Shown here: positions 47,954 through 57,376 of the stretch, in pieces
Layout: each line of letters opens with the position of its first letter
How positions within the stretch are numbered: position 1 is the first letter of the stretch
Assembly (NCBI RefSeq): GCF_001757995.1
Contig: NZ_LXLV01000004.1
Span: 31,919 to 95,918, forward strand
From: Bacillus mycoides
GTDB taxonomy: Bacteria; Bacillota; Bacilli; Bacillales; Bacillaceae_G
Length of the DNA stretch: 64,000 nt
Direction: 5' to 3'
Notes under the pieces: model-generated
The model's database searches: none
What the model was told of the DNA's origin: nothing
Seen by the model: the letters and a program-made list of their open reading frames with translations, nothing else
Made by a program: the position numbers and the translations under genes

Positions 47954-47993
47954 GGAAAAGATCCGTTCTAATGGGATTAGAACGGATCTTTTA
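47954..47993 (+). terminator. Terminator after the permease
   Basis: AAAAGATCCGTTCTAAT-GGG-ATTAGAACGGATCTTTT stem with T-run. Confidence 0.92.
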
Positions 47994-48059
47994 TTTTGAA
48001 AATTTACACTTTTCTAAAAATGTTATAGAATAATGTGTGGTGAATTAGGGGGGGAAGAT

Positions 48060-49334
48060 ATGAGAAATACGTGGCGAGAGTTACGAGAAATGGATCGAAA
48101 CATATGGATTCGGTTTATTGGCGAAACATTAAATGGAATTGCGATGATGATGTTAATGCCTTTTTTTGCATTATATTTAAAAGATAAGGTGGATTCTTTA
48201 TTACAAGTTGGGATTATTATGTCGCTTTCTCCAATTGCTGCAAGCTTTGGCTCACTTATAGGCGGAAGAATAGCTGATATATATGGAAGAAAGCCAATTA
48301 TGATATTTTCAATGGTGAGTAATGCGTTATTAATGCTCGGTTTTTTATTTATCGAAGGATTTATTCCATACGCTATTTTATCTATTTTTTTAGGGTTAAG
48401 TAATTCTCTATTTCATCCAGCAGCATCAGCGATGGTGGCAGATGTGACGGCACCAGAAAAAAGAACAGAGGCATATGGTTTATTGCGAATGGGACACAAT
48501 ATTGGTGCTGCAATTGGGCCGATACTGGGAGTGTCAGTAGTTGTTTTATCGAAGAACCTTGTTTTTATTATCGCCTCGTCGACAATGCTATTTTATGCAT
48601 TACTTGTATTAATTCTTATTCAGGAGACAATGCCAAAAAACGCAGATAAAAAAGAAGAGAATGAAGAGAAGGAATCAGGTGCAGTTTGGAAAATTTTAAT
48701 GAGAGATAAGGCGTTAATGATTTATTTGTTAGCGGGAATCATTATTTCTATGGGTTTTTCTCAAACAGAAGGCATGTTGCCGCTTCATTTTGATAACGAA
48801 ATGAAGAATATTTTCGGAACTAACAATCCATACCCATATTTAATGGCGTTAAATGGTTTATTAGTTGTTTTATTTCAATTTCAAATTTCAAAATGGGCGA
48901 CAGATAAACCTGTCGGAAAGACGATGTTATATGGTGCGTGCTTGTTCGGGATTGGTTTGTTTTTAATAGGGTGGTTACCGAAGTGGTTTGGGGGATTAGA
49001 TACAAATGCTACAATTATTTTAATAACGTTAATGCTCGTTTATGCAATATATACATTAGGTGAGATGATTATGTCACCGGTACAGATGACGTTTGTAGCA
49101 AATTTAGCTCCGGAACATTTAAGAGGGACTTATATGGGAGCGGCAAGTTTACAGTGGATTACAGGAAATGCATTCGGTCCACTTCTTGGTGGTTTTCTAT
49201 TGGATCGCTTGCTTGGTCACTTCTTATTTACAATTTTAAGTGTAGGGTGTGTAGTTGCAGGCTTTGTATACGTTTCTTTAGATCGGCTTGTTGAGCAGAG
49301 GCGAAAGGATACGCTTACAAAACAGTCTTCTTAA
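48060..49334 (+). CDS. Major facilitator superfamily transporter
   Basis: A 424-residue MFS transporter with about twelve helices. The loop 2-3 motif Gly-Gly-Arg-Ile-Ala-Asp-Ile-Tyr-Gly-Arg-Lys-Pro is clear near residue 75, and Gly-Pro-Ile-Leu-Gly follows helix 5, as in drug exporters. ATG 48060 lies after GGGGGGAAG; the frame extends to 48033 without better signals. The substrate is unknown; an export role is suggested by motif C (Gly-x-x-Gly-Pro). The 3' end runs into a short bcr1-like remnant. Confidence 0.88.
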   Translation: MRNTWRELREMDRNIWIRFIGETLNGIAMMMLMPFFALYLKDKVDSLLQVGIIMSLSPIAASFGSLIGGRIADIYGRKPIMIFSMVSNALLMLGFLFIEGFIPYAILSIFLGLSNSLFHPAASAMVADVTAPEKRTEAYGLLRMGHNIGAAIGPILGVSVVVLSKNLVFIIASSTMLFYALLVLILIQETMPKNADKKEENEEKESGAVWKILMRDKALMIYLLAGIIISMGFSQTEGMLPLHFDNEMKNIFGTNNPYPYLMALNGLLVVLFQFQISKWATDKPVGKTMLYGACLFGIGLFLIGWLPKWFGGLDTNATIILITLMLVYAIYTLGEMIMSPVQMTFVANLAPEHLRGTYMGAASLQWITGNAFGPLLGGFLLDRLLGHFLFTILSVGCVVAGFVYVSLDRLVEQRRKDTLTKQSS

Positions 49335-49387
49335 TAAAATGAAACTTTAATCAATGTTTTTTCATCCTCCACAAATGGTGGGATAAT
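49334..49387. repeat. Degenerate bcr1 remnant
   Basis: A 54-bp tract starts ATAAAATGAAACTTTAATCA and ends GGTGGGATAAT, with only the two termini of bcr1 recognisable. It begins at the last base of the MFS stop codon. The 49388-49634 spacer to ddl holds nothing else I recognise. Confidence 0.5.
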
Positions 49388-49634
49388 ATAGATGACATAC
49401 ACAAAAAGTGGATTTCTACATATTTTAGGTACATAACCAGATCAGATAGCAATCTTACTTTAAAGTTTAATTTTGTTTAGGTGTGTAGAAATTAAAGAGA
49501 AAAAGTGTAGAAAACCAATAAGTGGTGTCTTTTAATTATTTGTGGAAGTTACATTTTATTTCAAATAGGAACTACCTATTTTTATAAAAAGTGCTAAAAT
49601 AGAAAAATGAAAACAATTGGTTAGGGTGATTTCA

Positions 49635-50723
49635 GTGACAAAAATTAAATTAGGTTTATTATACGGTGGAAAATCAGCTGAGCATCAAGTTTCGTTACAA
49701 ACGGCTCTTGCTGCTATTAAAGCATTAAATCAAGATAAATTCGAGATTCATCCAATTTATATTACAGAACAAGGCCAATGGATGCGTGGAGAGCGTATTG
49801 AAGGCCAAGTAACAAATGTTGAGGCATTACAAATGAGTGGGGAAGAGAATACAATCTCTCCTGTATCATTAAGTACAGAAATTATCCCAACTGCAACTTC
49901 TAAACAAGAAGATGCAATTGATGTTATTTTCCCATTATTACATGGACCGAATGGTGAAGATGGAACAGTACAAGGGTTATTAGAATTACTTAACATTCCA
50001 TATGTAGGTAACGGTGTATTAGCATCATCTGCTGGTATGGATAAAGTTGTTATGAAAAATATCTTTGCAGAAGCTGGATTGAAACAAGCGAAATATGCAT
50101 CTTTCATTCGTAGCGCATGGGAAAAAGATCGTGAAACAGCGTATGAAAAAGTAGAAGAAGTATTAGGATATCCTTGCTTCGTAAAACCAGCAAACCTTGG
50201 TTCAAGTGTTGGTATTAATAAGTGTAATGATCGTGAAGAGCTTGAGAATGCATTCGAAGAGGCATTCCAATTTGACCGTAAAATTATTGTAGAAGAAAAT
50301 ATTGTAGGTCGTGAAGTAGAAGTTGGTGTATTAGGTAATGATGAGCCGAAATGTTCAGTTGTAGGTGAAATTGTACCGAAAAAAGATTTTTATGATTACA
50401 AATCGAAATACATCGATGGTGATACAGCGTTAATTATTCCAGCTGAAATGACAGAAGAAGAGTCTAATGTAATTAAGCGAGATGCAATTATTGCATTCCA
50501 ATCATTAGATGGTTCGGGCTTAACACGAGCTGATTTCTTCTTAACGAAAGATGGAGAAGTATATATTAACGAAGTAAACACAATGCCAGGATTCACGCCA
50601 TTTAGTATGTTCCCTCTATTGTGGCAACATACAGGGTTACCGTATCCGGAATTAATTGAAGAGCTGATTCGCTTAGCGATTGAGCGTCACGAAGAAAAAC
50701 AAAAAATTAAATATACAATCTAA
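49635..50723 (+). CDS. ddl: D-alanine--D-alanine ligase
   Basis: A 362-residue ATP-grasp ligase that joins two D-Ala for peptidoglycan precursors. Visible blocks: [10 protein letters not shown] near the start (usual GG-S-E-H-VS box), Phe-Pro-Leu-Leu-His-Gly near 97, [11 protein letters not shown] near 187, and Asn-Glu-Val-Asn-Thr-Met-Pro-Gly-Phe near 315. GTG 49635 is chosen because it begins the canonical N-terminus (Met-Thr-Lys-Ile-Lys-Leu-Gly) after TTAGGGTGAT. It is followed by murF 60 bp later, with a strong hairpin in between. Confidence 0.95.
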   Translation: MTKIKLGLLYGGKSAEHQVSLQTALAAIKALNQDKFEIHPIYITEQGQWMRGERIEGQVTNVEALQMSGEENTISPVSLSTEIIPTATSKQEDAIDVIFPLLHGPNGEDGTVQGLLELLNIPYVGNGVLASSAGMDKVVMKNIFAEAGLKQAKYASFIRSAWEKDRETAYEKVEEVLGYPCFVKPANLGSSVGINKCNDREELENAFEEAFQFDRKIIVEENIVGREVEVGVLGNDEPKCSVVGEIVPKKDFYDYKSKYIDGDTALIIPAEMTEEESNVIKRDAIIAFQSLDGSGLTRADFFLTKDGEVYINEVNTMPGFTPFSMFPLLWQHTGLPYPELIEELIRLAIERHEEKQKIKYTI

Positions 50724-50724
50724 C

Positions 50725-50767
50725 AAAAAAGGAGGAAGCACTATTCAAAGGAATAGTGCTTCCTCTA
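50725..50767 (+). terminator. Hairpin between ddl and murF
   Basis: GGAGGAAGCACTATTC-AAAG-GAATAGTGCTTCCTC stem with an A-run before it but no T-run after it. It may attenuate or stabilise the ddl-murF transcript. Confidence 0.55.
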
Positions 50768-50783
50768 TGTAAGGAGTGTTTTC

Positions 50784-52160
50784 ATGATAAACCGAACGTT
50801 AAAACAAGTAGATCAGATGATAAATGGCACTGGATTAGCAGAGCAGTATGAGGGAATTACTATACAAGGAGTGTCTATTGATACGAGGGAAATTGAAAAA
50901 GGAAATTTATATGTTCCGATTCAAGGTGAACGTTTCGATGGACATGCTTTTGTAGATAAAGCTGTTGAAAACGGGGCGATTGCTACATTATGGATGAAAG
51001 ATGTAGAAAATCCACCTGAAAACCTTCCAGTTATTTTTGTAGAAGATACACTAGCAGCATTGCAAATGTTAGCGAAAAACTATCGTGATCAATTGGATGT
51101 AAAAGTTGTTGGTGTAACGGGTAGTAATGGTAAAACATCTACGAAAGATATTGTAACAAGTATTCTTGCGACTAAATTTAAAGTTCAAAAAACAGAAGGT
51201 AATTTCAACAACCATATCGGTTTACCCCTTACTATTTTAAATTTAGAGGAAAATACAGAAGTAGCTGTATTAGAAATGGGCATGTCAAGCCGAGGGGAAA
51301 TTGAATTTCTATCTAAGTTAGCTCGTCCTAATGCAGCTATTATCACGAACATTGGTGAGGCACATTTAATGGATTTAGGCTCTCGTGAGGCGATTGCTGA
51401 AGCAAAGTTAGAAATTGTTACAGGTTTACAAAAGGGTGGCGTGTTCGTATATAATGGAGATGAGCCGCTATTAACGAATCGTGTTCCAGAAATGAATTTA
51501 GCAGCTGAAACAGTTACATTTGGTGATGCGAGAGCAAATGATTATTATCCAACTACTGTAACATTACAGGCTACTGGGACACACTTTAAGATGAACAGGG
51601 ATGAAACTTTGTCATTCTATCTGCCAGTACTAGGAAAGCATAATGTATATAATACGCTTGCTTCAATGGCAATTGCGAAACATTTTGGTGTAACGTGGGA
51701 AGAAATGAAAAAAGGTTTAGTAACACTTCAAATGACAGGTATGCGTATGGAAATTGTAAAAACAGATAGTGGTTTAACAATTATCAATGATGCTTATAAT
51801 GCTAGTCCAACAGCTATGGAAGCTGCGTTCCACCTAATGAATGGTTTAGATGGATTTGCTAAAAAAATTGTTGTACTAGGTGATATGTTAGAACTTGGAA
51901 ATCAAGAAGTGCAATTTCATTATGAAGTAGGTAAATTAATTGATCCAGCAAAAATCTCATATGTATTCACATATGGTAGATTAGGGGCTCAAATTGCTGA
52001 AGGTGCAAAAATTAATTTCCCTAAAGACCGTGTAAAAGCGTATGATAGTAAAGAAGAGTTAATAAAAGAGTTGCAAGCAGTAGTCGGTACGAAAGATGTT
52101 GTATTAGTAAAAGCATCTCGCGGCATGAAATTAGAAGAAGTAATTACGATGTTGAAATAA
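50784..52160 (+). CDS. murF: UDP-N-acetylmuramoyl-tripeptide--D-Ala-D-Ala ligase
   Basis: A 458-residue Mur ligase adding the D-Ala-D-Ala dipeptide to the cell-wall precursor. The P-loop Gly-Val-Thr-Gly-Ser-Asn-Gly-Lys-Thr-Ser is near residue 110. The central Asn-x-x-Asn-x-x-Gly-Leu-Pro block is near 148, and Ile-Asn-Asp-Ala-Tyr-Asn-Ala-Ser-Pro near 335. ATG 50784 follows AAGGAGTG. It lies next to ddl, which makes its substrate, forming a wall-precursor pair. Confidence 0.96.
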   Translation: MINRTLKQVDQMINGTGLAEQYEGITIQGVSIDTREIEKGNLYVPIQGERFDGHAFVDKAVENGAIATLWMKDVENPPENLPVIFVEDTLAALQMLAKNYRDQLDVKVVGVTGSNGKTSTKDIVTSILATKFKVQKTEGNFNNHIGLPLTILNLEENTEVAVLEMGMSSRGEIEFLSKLARPNAAIITNIGEAHLMDLGSREAIAEAKLEIVTGLQKGGVFVYNGDEPLLTNRVPEMNLAAETVTFGDARANDYYPTTVTLQATGTHFKMNRDETLSFYLPVLGKHNVYNTLASMAIAKHFGVTWEEMKKGLVTLQMTGMRMEIVKTDSGLTIINDAYNASPTAMEAAFHLMNGLDGFAKKIVVLGDMLELGNQEVQFHYEVGKLIDPAKISYVFTYGRLGAQIAEGAKINFPKDRVKAYDSKEELIKELQAVVGTKDVVLVKASRGMKLEEVITMLK

Positions 52161-52207
52161 TTGGTGTATATAAATAGGGATGATAGCCACGAAAATAGTG
52201 GAAACTT

Positions 52208-52222
52208 ATAATAAGCGCTTAC
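52208..52222 (+). promoter_or_regulatory. cre-like site in the cshA upstream region
   Basis: AATAAGCGCTTACAG carries the symmetric AAGCGCTT core of a CcpA site with an imperfect outer base. It sits about 45 bp after murF. Its use is uncertain. Confidence 0.35.
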
Positions 52223-52389
52223 AGTAAATGATAAAAAAATAAAAGTAAAGAAAAAAGCTCTGAATATGAAATAAGGTAACAGTTGGGGTTTGCTTTTTAC
52301 ACCTACAAAACTTATAATTGATAAAGTGTAATAACGTTTAGAAGTATTTTCGTGAAGAATATACGCCCGGTTATATACGTAAGTATTCA

Positions 52390-52434
52390 GGAAAAGGGCT
52401 TTTCCGCAAGTTCGGAAAACGCCTTTTTTTAAAT
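52390..52434 (+). terminator. Leader hairpin/terminator upstream of cshA
   Basis: AAAAGGGCTTTTCCG-CAAGTT-CGGAAAACGCCTTTTTTT forms a stem with a T-run 33 bp before the cshA start. It is either the end of a short RNA or an attenuator in the cshA leader. Confidence 0.75.
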
Positions 52435-52466
52435 GATAAGTATAGGATAGAAAAGGAGAAGTAACA

Positions 52467-54080
52467 TTGACAACATTTCGAGAATTAGGATTAAGTGAGT
52501 CTTTACTGCAATCTGTTGAAAGTATGGGCTTTGAAGAGGCTACGCCGATTCAAGCTGAAACAATTCCACATGCATTGCAAGGTAAGGATATTATTGGGCA
52601 AGCGCAAACAGGTACAGGGAAAACAGCAGCATTCGGATTACCACTATTAGATAAAGTGGATACAAATAAAGAAGCAGTTCAAGGTATTGTTATCGCGCCA
52701 ACGCGTGAATTAGCAATTCAAGTTGGAGAAGAGCTATACAAAATTGGTAAACATAAACGTGTTCGTATTCTACCAATTTATGGTGGTCAAGATATTAACC
52801 GCCAAATTCGTGCTCTAAAAAAACACCCACACATTATTGTTGGTACGCCGGGTCGTATTTTAGATCATATTAACCGTAAAACACTTCGCTTACAAAACGT
52901 AGAGACTGTTGTTCTTGACGAAGCGGATGAAATGTTAAACATGGGCTTCATTGAAGATATTGAAGCGATTTTAACAGATGTGCCAGAAACACATCAAACA
53001 TTATTATTCTCAGCGACAATGCCAGATCCAATCCGTCGTATTGCTGAGCGTTTCATGACTGAGCCTCAACACATTAAAGTAAAAGCAAAAGAAGTAACAA
53101 TGCCAAACATTCAGCAGTTCTATTTAGAAGTGCAAGAAAAGAAAAAGTTTGACGTGTTAACACGCTTACTAGATATTCAATCTCCAGAGCTTGCAATCAT
53201 ATTCGGTCGTACAAAGCGTCGTGTTGATGAATTATCAGAAGCATTAAACTTACGTGGTTATGCAGCAGAAGGTATTCACGGTGACTTAACACAAGCGAAG
53301 CGTATGTCTGTATTACGTAAATTTAAAGAAGGTGCTATTGAAGTTCTTGTTGCAACAGACGTTGCTGCACGTGGTCTTGATATTTCAGGCGTAACACACG
53401 TATACAACTTCGATATTCCACAAGATCCAGAATCATACGTTCACCGTATCGGTCGTACTGGCCGTGCTGGTAAAAAAGGTATTGCAATGTTATTTGTAAC
53501 ACCACGTGAATCAGGACAATTAAAAAATATCGAGCGCACAACAAAACGTAAAGTTGATCGTATGGAAGCACCGACACTTGACGAGGCATTAGAAGGTCAA
53601 CAACGTTTAATCGCAGAAAAGCTTCAAAGTGCAATCCAAAATGAAAACTTATCATACTACAAGCGTATTGCAGAAGAAATGTTAGAAGAGAATGACTCTG
53701 TAACAGTAGTAGCTGCTGCTTTAAAAATGATGACAAAAGAGCCAGATACAACTCCAATCGCTTTAACATCAGAACCACCAGTTGTTTCAAGAGGTGGCGG
53801 TTCTAAAAAACGCGGTGGTAACGGAGGCGGATACCGTGATGGTAACCGTAATCGTAGTCGTGATGGACGCGGCGGTGGCGATGGTCGTAACCGTGATCGC
53901 AATCGTGATGGTGGTAGCCGTGATGGACGCGGCGGTGGCGATGGTCGTAACCGTGATCGTAATCGTGATGGTGGTAGCCGTGATGGTAACCGTGGTCGTA
54001 GAGGTGAAGGTCAAGGTCGCCCTGGATCTTCTTCAAATGGACGCGGCGAAAGAAAACATCATAGCCGTCCACAAGCTTAA
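52467..54080 (+). CDS. cshA: DEAD-box ATP-dependent RNA helicase
   Basis: A 537-residue RNA helicase acting in RNA decay, ribosome assembly and cold adaptation. Motifs in order: Q motif (Ala-Thr-Pro-Ile-Gln), I Ala-Gln-Thr-Gly-Thr-Gly-Lys-Thr, Ia Pro-Thr-Arg-Glu-Leu, II Asp-Glu-Ala-Asp near 155, III Ser-Ala-Thr, V, and VI His-Arg-Ile-Gly-Arg-Thr-Gly-Arg. The C-terminal tail (from about 435) is Arg/Gly/Asp-rich with a 20-residue tandem duplication. The start is TTG 52467 preceded by AAAAGGAG. Its leader carries a terminator-like hairpin. Confidence 0.95.
   Translation: MTTFRELGLSESLLQSVESMGFEEATPIQAETIPHALQGKDIIGQAQTGTGKTAAFGLPLLDKVDTNKEAVQGIVIAPTRELAIQVGEELYKIGKHKRVRILPIYGGQDINRQIRALKKHPHIIVGTPGRILDHINRKTLRLQNVETVVLDEADEMLNMGFIEDIEAILTDVPETHQTLLFSATMPDPIRRIAERFMTEPQHIKVKAKEVTMPNIQQFYLEVQEKKKFDVLTRLLDIQSPELAIIFGRTKRRVDELSEALNLRGYAAEGIHGDLTQAKRMSVLRKFKEGAIEVLVATDVAARGLDISGVTHVYNFDIPQDPESYVHRIGRTGRAGKKGIAMLFVTPRESGQLKNIERTTKRKVDRMEAPTLDEALEGQQRLIAEKLQSAIQNENLSYYKRIAEEMLEENDSVTVVAAALKMMTKEPDTTPIALTSEPPVVSRGGGSKKRGGNGGGYRDGNRNRSRDGRGGGDGRNRDRNRDGGSRDGRGGGDGRNRDRNRDGGSRDGNRGRRGEGQGRPGSSSNGRGERKHHSRPQA
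53859..53978 (+). repeat. 60-bp tandem duplication in the cshA tail
   Basis: Two head-to-tail copies of a 60-bp unit (53859-53918 and 53919-53978) differ at one base (C/T) and encode the same 20 residues of an Arg-Asp-Gly-rich tail. The unit is in frame, so copy number can change tail length without breaking the gene. Confidence 0.88.
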
Positions 54081-54081
54081 T

Positions 54082-54122
54082 AAAAAAGAGAATGCCCTTT
54101 GCGGGCATTCTCTTTTTTTATT
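54082..54122 (+). terminator. Terminator after cshA
   Basis: AAAAAGAGAATGCCC-TTTGC-GGGCATTCTCTTTTT stem with T-run. Confidence 0.92.
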
Positions 54123-54172
54123 TCTGTAATTGTGCATACTACATAATAACTCGTATAGAAATGAGGTGCTAT

Positions 54173-55135
54173 ATGCTTGTAAGACTTGGGTATGTTGCGA
54201 TGAGTGTGCATTTGAAGAATGCATCTCCATCTCAAACGATGACATATGCACAGTTTCAGCGGATTGATGATCGAGAGGCTGCGATTCGTAAACTCGAAAG
54301 AATTGCTAATTCGAATTTGGAAAATTGCTTACGGTTATTAAAGCATAATAAAGGACATGATGTATCTTTCTTTCGACTTAGTTCCAAGCTTATTCCTTTA
54401 GCGAATCATGAGGAGTTGTTAGATTGGAACTATATTCGTCCTCTAAAAGAAAATCTGAAAGAATTAGGTGAATATGCAATTCGTATGAATATGCGAATTG
54501 ACTTCCATCCAGATCATTTTGTTGTACTAAATTCACCTGAGGAGAGTATTTTCAAACAATCTGTAAAGACATTGCATATGCACAAAAAATTATTAAAGGG
54601 TATGGGAATTGAACATAAGCAACGATGTGTATTACATGTGGGAGGAGGTTATAACGATAAGGAGCTCGCATTAGAACGCTTTATAGAAAATTGGTCCACT
54701 GTTCCAAGAGGTATTCAAGAGATGATTATATTAGAAAATGATGACACGACCTTTTCTTTAGAAGAAACATTGTATTTAGGTGAGAAATTGGACATTCCAG
54801 TCGTGTTTGATTTGCATCATCATATGATGAATAATGACCAGGAAGATTGGCATGAAGATTGGGCACGTGTTGTACATACGTGGGAATCGTCTTTGTTACC
54901 AGTTAAAATGCACATCTCTAGTCCTAGAGATGGAAAAGATCCGAGAGCACATGCGGATTTTATTGATGTAGATACCTTCTTATCTTTTTTGAAAAAGATA
55001 AAGGGGAGTGTTCCGCAAATTGATTGTATGATTGAGGCGAAGAAAAAGGACGAGTCTTTATTTCAACTAATGAGAGATTTAAGTAAACAAACAGATGTGG
55101 AAATTGTCGATGGTGCGAGCTTCTATATTAAATAA
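54173..55135 (+). CDS. uvsE: UV damage endonuclease
   Basis: A 320-residue TIM-barrel nuclease of the UvsE/UVDE family that nicks DNA 5' to UV photoproducts. Visible family blocks include Arg-Leu-Gly-Tyr-Val-Ala-Met at the start, Phe-Phe-Arg-Leu-Ser-Ser near 63, His-Pro-Asp near 101, Glu-Asn-Asp near 185, and Phe-Asp-Leu-His-His-His near 210, where metal-binding His and Glu residues lie. ATG 54173 has GAGGTG 5 nt upstream. The 3' end overlaps the convergent rhomboid gene by 8 bp. Confidence 0.93.
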   Translation: MLVRLGYVAMSVHLKNASPSQTMTYAQFQRIDDREAAIRKLERIANSNLENCLRLLKHNKGHDVSFFRLSSKLIPLANHEELLDWNYIRPLKENLKELGEYAIRMNMRIDFHPDHFVVLNSPEESIFKQSVKTLHMHKKLLKGMGIEHKQRCVLHVGGGYNDKELALERFIENWSTVPRGIQEMIILENDDTTFSLEETLYLGEKLDIPVVFDLHHHMMNNDQEDWHEDWARVVHTWESSLLPVKMHISSPRDGKDPRAHADFIDVDTFLSFLKKIKGSVPQIDCMIEAKKKDESLFQLMRDLSKQTDVEIVDGASFYIK

Positions 55136-55700
55136 GCTCTGCGCCATCGATTTTTTTTGTTAAAAAAGGGGTGCACATGCCGCCGATGATCAATCCTGTT
55201 AAATGGCTTATAGGATTGGCAGAGGGATTAAAGAAAGTAAATAGCAGTAATATGAGTATCGTTATTGAAAAAATAGCGATGTCTCTTGGTTTTGAAGAAC
55301 GATACCGACTATACAATAAAAATAATTGGGCGCCTAGTAATCCGAAAATACCACCAGATGCTCCGGCGTGAATATATTCAAGAGGCATAATAATATAAGA
55401 AGAAATATTCCCGAGAATGCCAGAAAGGAAAAAAATAATGATGAAAGAAAAGTGTCCTAGTTGTTTTTCAATAGAAGAACCAAATACAAATAAACAAATA
55501 CTATTAGAAAGAAAATGTTGTAAGTCTACGTGTACAAGTAAGGAAGTTATGACACGCCACCATTCTCCTTTAGCGATATATTCATTGTAGGCTGCCAGGT
55601 GAAAGAGGGAAAAGTCGCTCAATATAATCATGACCAATTGTATAAGAAGTAAAGAGATGATAATCGGTTGTAGGGAAATGCGAGTGGATGGTATTAGCAT
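55128..55700 (-). CDS. Rhomboid-family intramembrane serine protease
   Basis: A 190-residue membrane protein with six helices. Catalytic Ser is in His-Ala-Gly-Ala-Ser-Gly-Gly-Ile-Phe-Gly near residue 115 and catalytic His in Pro-Ile-Ser-His-Leu-Thr-Gly near 167. Both are present, so it should be active. It is shorter than YqgP-type rhomboids, which carry extra domains. Start 55700 (ATG) follows AGTGATACTAAC; the ribosome site is modest. It overlaps uvsE by 8 bp tail to tail. Confidence 0.88.
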   Translation of the reverse strand: MLIPSTRISLQPIIISLLLIQLVMIILSDFSLFHLAAYNEYIAKGEWWRVITSLLVHVDLQHFLSNSICLFVFGSSIEKQLGHFSFIIIFFLSGILGNISSYIIMPLEYIHAGASGGIFGLLGAQLFLLYSRYRSSKPRDIAIFSITILILLLFTFFNPSANPISHLTGLIIGGMCTPFLTKKIDGAELI

Positions 55701-55792
55701 GTTGTTAGTATCACTCCTTTTGCATCAGCAAGATTCTCTGTTATTCTTACAATATGAATGAAGAAAGCTAAATAGAAGAAGGGGATTTTGAA

Positions 55793-56152
55793 ATGATTGT
55801 AGGGATTGGAATCGATATTATTGAGTTAAATCGAATTGAAAAAATGCTAGATGGAAAGCTTAAATTTATGGAACGTATTTTAACTGAAAGAGAACGTGGT
55901 GTTGCCGAGGGTCTGAAAGGAAGTCGTCTTACAGAATTTGTAGCTGGAAGATTTGCAGCAAAAGAGGCGTATTCTAAAGCTGTAGGGACCGGTATCGGGA
56001 AAGAAGTGAGTTTTTTAGATATTGAAGTAAGGAATGATGATAGAGGTAAGCCGATTATCATTACAAATACAGAGCATATTGTTCATTTATCAATTAGTCA
56101 TAGTAAAGAATTTGCCGTTGCTCAAGTTGTTTTAGAAAGCTCGTCACGCTAG
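55793..56152 (+). CDS. acpS: Holo-[acyl-carrier-protein] synthase
   Basis: A 119-residue enzyme that attaches 4'-phosphopantetheine from CoA to acyl carrier protein. The metal-binding Asp (Gly-Ile-Gly-Ile-Asp-Ile-Ile-Glu) is near residue 8 and the Glu in Phe-Ala-Ala-Lys-Glu-Ala-Tyr near 58. ATG 55793 follows AAGGGGATT. Standard neighbour of ydcC and alr in Bacillus. Confidence 0.95.
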   Translation: MIVGIGIDIIELNRIEKMLDGKLKFMERILTERERGVAEGLKGSRLTEFVAGRFAAKEAYSKAVGTGIGKEVSFLDIEVRNDDRGKPIIITNTEHIVHLSISHSKEFAVAQVVLESSSR

Positions 56153-56245
56153 TCTGCATATTTTATATCTTTGTCTCATATATTTGAGGTAGCGATAAGG
56201 AAGGCATATCTTCCATTCATTTATAGGGGCAAAGGGGCTGAAGTG

Positions 56246-57259
56246 ATGAAAAGGCGTCTGTTTTTAGTTCTTGTCGGTTTATTGACCGTTTTTGTGCTGG
56301 CGGGTTGTATGGAAAAGAAACAGGAAGATATTGTGAAAGATTTAGAAGCGAAAGTTAAAAGTATGAAGAGTTATCAAGCTGAAGCGAAATTATCTATTAA
56401 AACAGGAAATGAGCCTCAGGAGTACAATGTAGAAATTTGGCATAAAGAACCTTCGTATTATCGTGTGAATTTGCAGAATGCGAAAAAGGATCAGAGTCAA
56501 ATTATTTTAAGAAATGATGAAGGTGTATTTGTATTAACACCAGCACTTAATAAGAGTTTCCGTTTTCAAAGTGATTGGCCGCAAAATAGTAGCCAGGCTT
56601 ATTTATATGAATCGCTTGTAAGAGATATTTTGCAAGATAAGAAAAATCTCTCTTTCGAGAAAACAGATAAGTATTATGTATTTAAAACAAAAACAAATTA
56701 TCAACATCAAAATATGTTGCCGAAACAAGAAATTAAGCTGAATAAAAGTGATTTAACACCAGTTTCTGTGAAACTGATGGATAATGATCAAAATGTCCTT
56801 GTAAAAGTAGATTTCACTAAAGTAAAGTTTGATGCAAAGTTTGATAAAGGTGCATTTGATACGAAACAAAATATGTCTAGAGCACAAGTGGATGTTCAGA
56901 CGGCAGCGAAAGAAGACAAACCGTTTGCTATTTTGTATCCACGTGATACGCCGCAAGGCATGACTTTGAAAGAGGAAGAAGAGTTGAAGACAGACAGTGG
57001 CAAGCGTGCAATACTCACATACACTGGAGGTAAGAAATCCTTTACTTTAATACAAGAAAAGGCAAAGGTTGCAGAGGCCTCATCGGCGGTAAGTGTAAGT
57101 GGAGAGCCGGTTGATCTTGGTTTCACGATTGGTGCATTGACGAAAGACTCTGTAACGTGGTCGCATAACGGAGTAGAATATATGCTCGTGTCTAAAGGTT
57201 TAGAGCCGAATGAGTTGTTGATGGTTGCTCGTTCGGTTACAGCGAAGCAGGTGAAGTAA
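56246..57259 (+). CDS. ydcC: Lipoprotein of the LolA-like/YdcC type
   Basis: A 337-residue exported lipoprotein. The signal peptide ends in Val-Leu-Ala-Gly-Cys near residue 20. The N-terminal half resembles the LolA-like half-barrel (repeats such as Tyr-Gln-Ala-Glu-Ala-Lys-Leu near 42) and the C-terminal part is a DUF4367-type domain. It matches YdcC of B. subtilis by gene order (acpS-ydcC-alr). ATG 56246 follows AAAGGGGCTG; the longer frame to 56171 has no ribosome site. A sporulation-related role is reported for some homologues; not provable here. Confidence 0.85.
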   Translation: MKRRLFLVLVGLLTVFVLAGCMEKKQEDIVKDLEAKVKSMKSYQAEAKLSIKTGNEPQEYNVEIWHKEPSYYRVNLQNAKKDQSQIILRNDEGVFVLTPALNKSFRFQSDWPQNSSQAYLYESLVRDILQDKKNLSFEKTDKYYVFKTKTNYQHQNMLPKQEIKLNKSDLTPVSVKLMDNDQNVLVKVDFTKVKFDAKFDKGAFDTKQNMSRAQVDVQTAAKEDKPFAILYPRDTPQGMTLKEEEELKTDSGKRAILTYTGGKKSFTLIQEKAKVAEASSAVSVSGEPVDLGFTIGALTKDSVTWSHNGVEYMLVSKGLEPNELLMVARSVTAKQVK

Positions 57260-57376
57260 ACTTCTTAGACGTGGTGATATATGTGCACCGCGTCTTTTCT
57301 TAGTTTGAAGGTGGATTTCATAAAAGAAGCATATAAAAGAATAAGCTTCGCATATCGTGTATAAGGAAGTGTATTT

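Noticed and set aside
53782-54129. Val/Met-rich and Thr/Ile-rich frames in the cshA tail
   Set aside because: Shadow frames of the repetitive Arg-Gly-Asp coding region.
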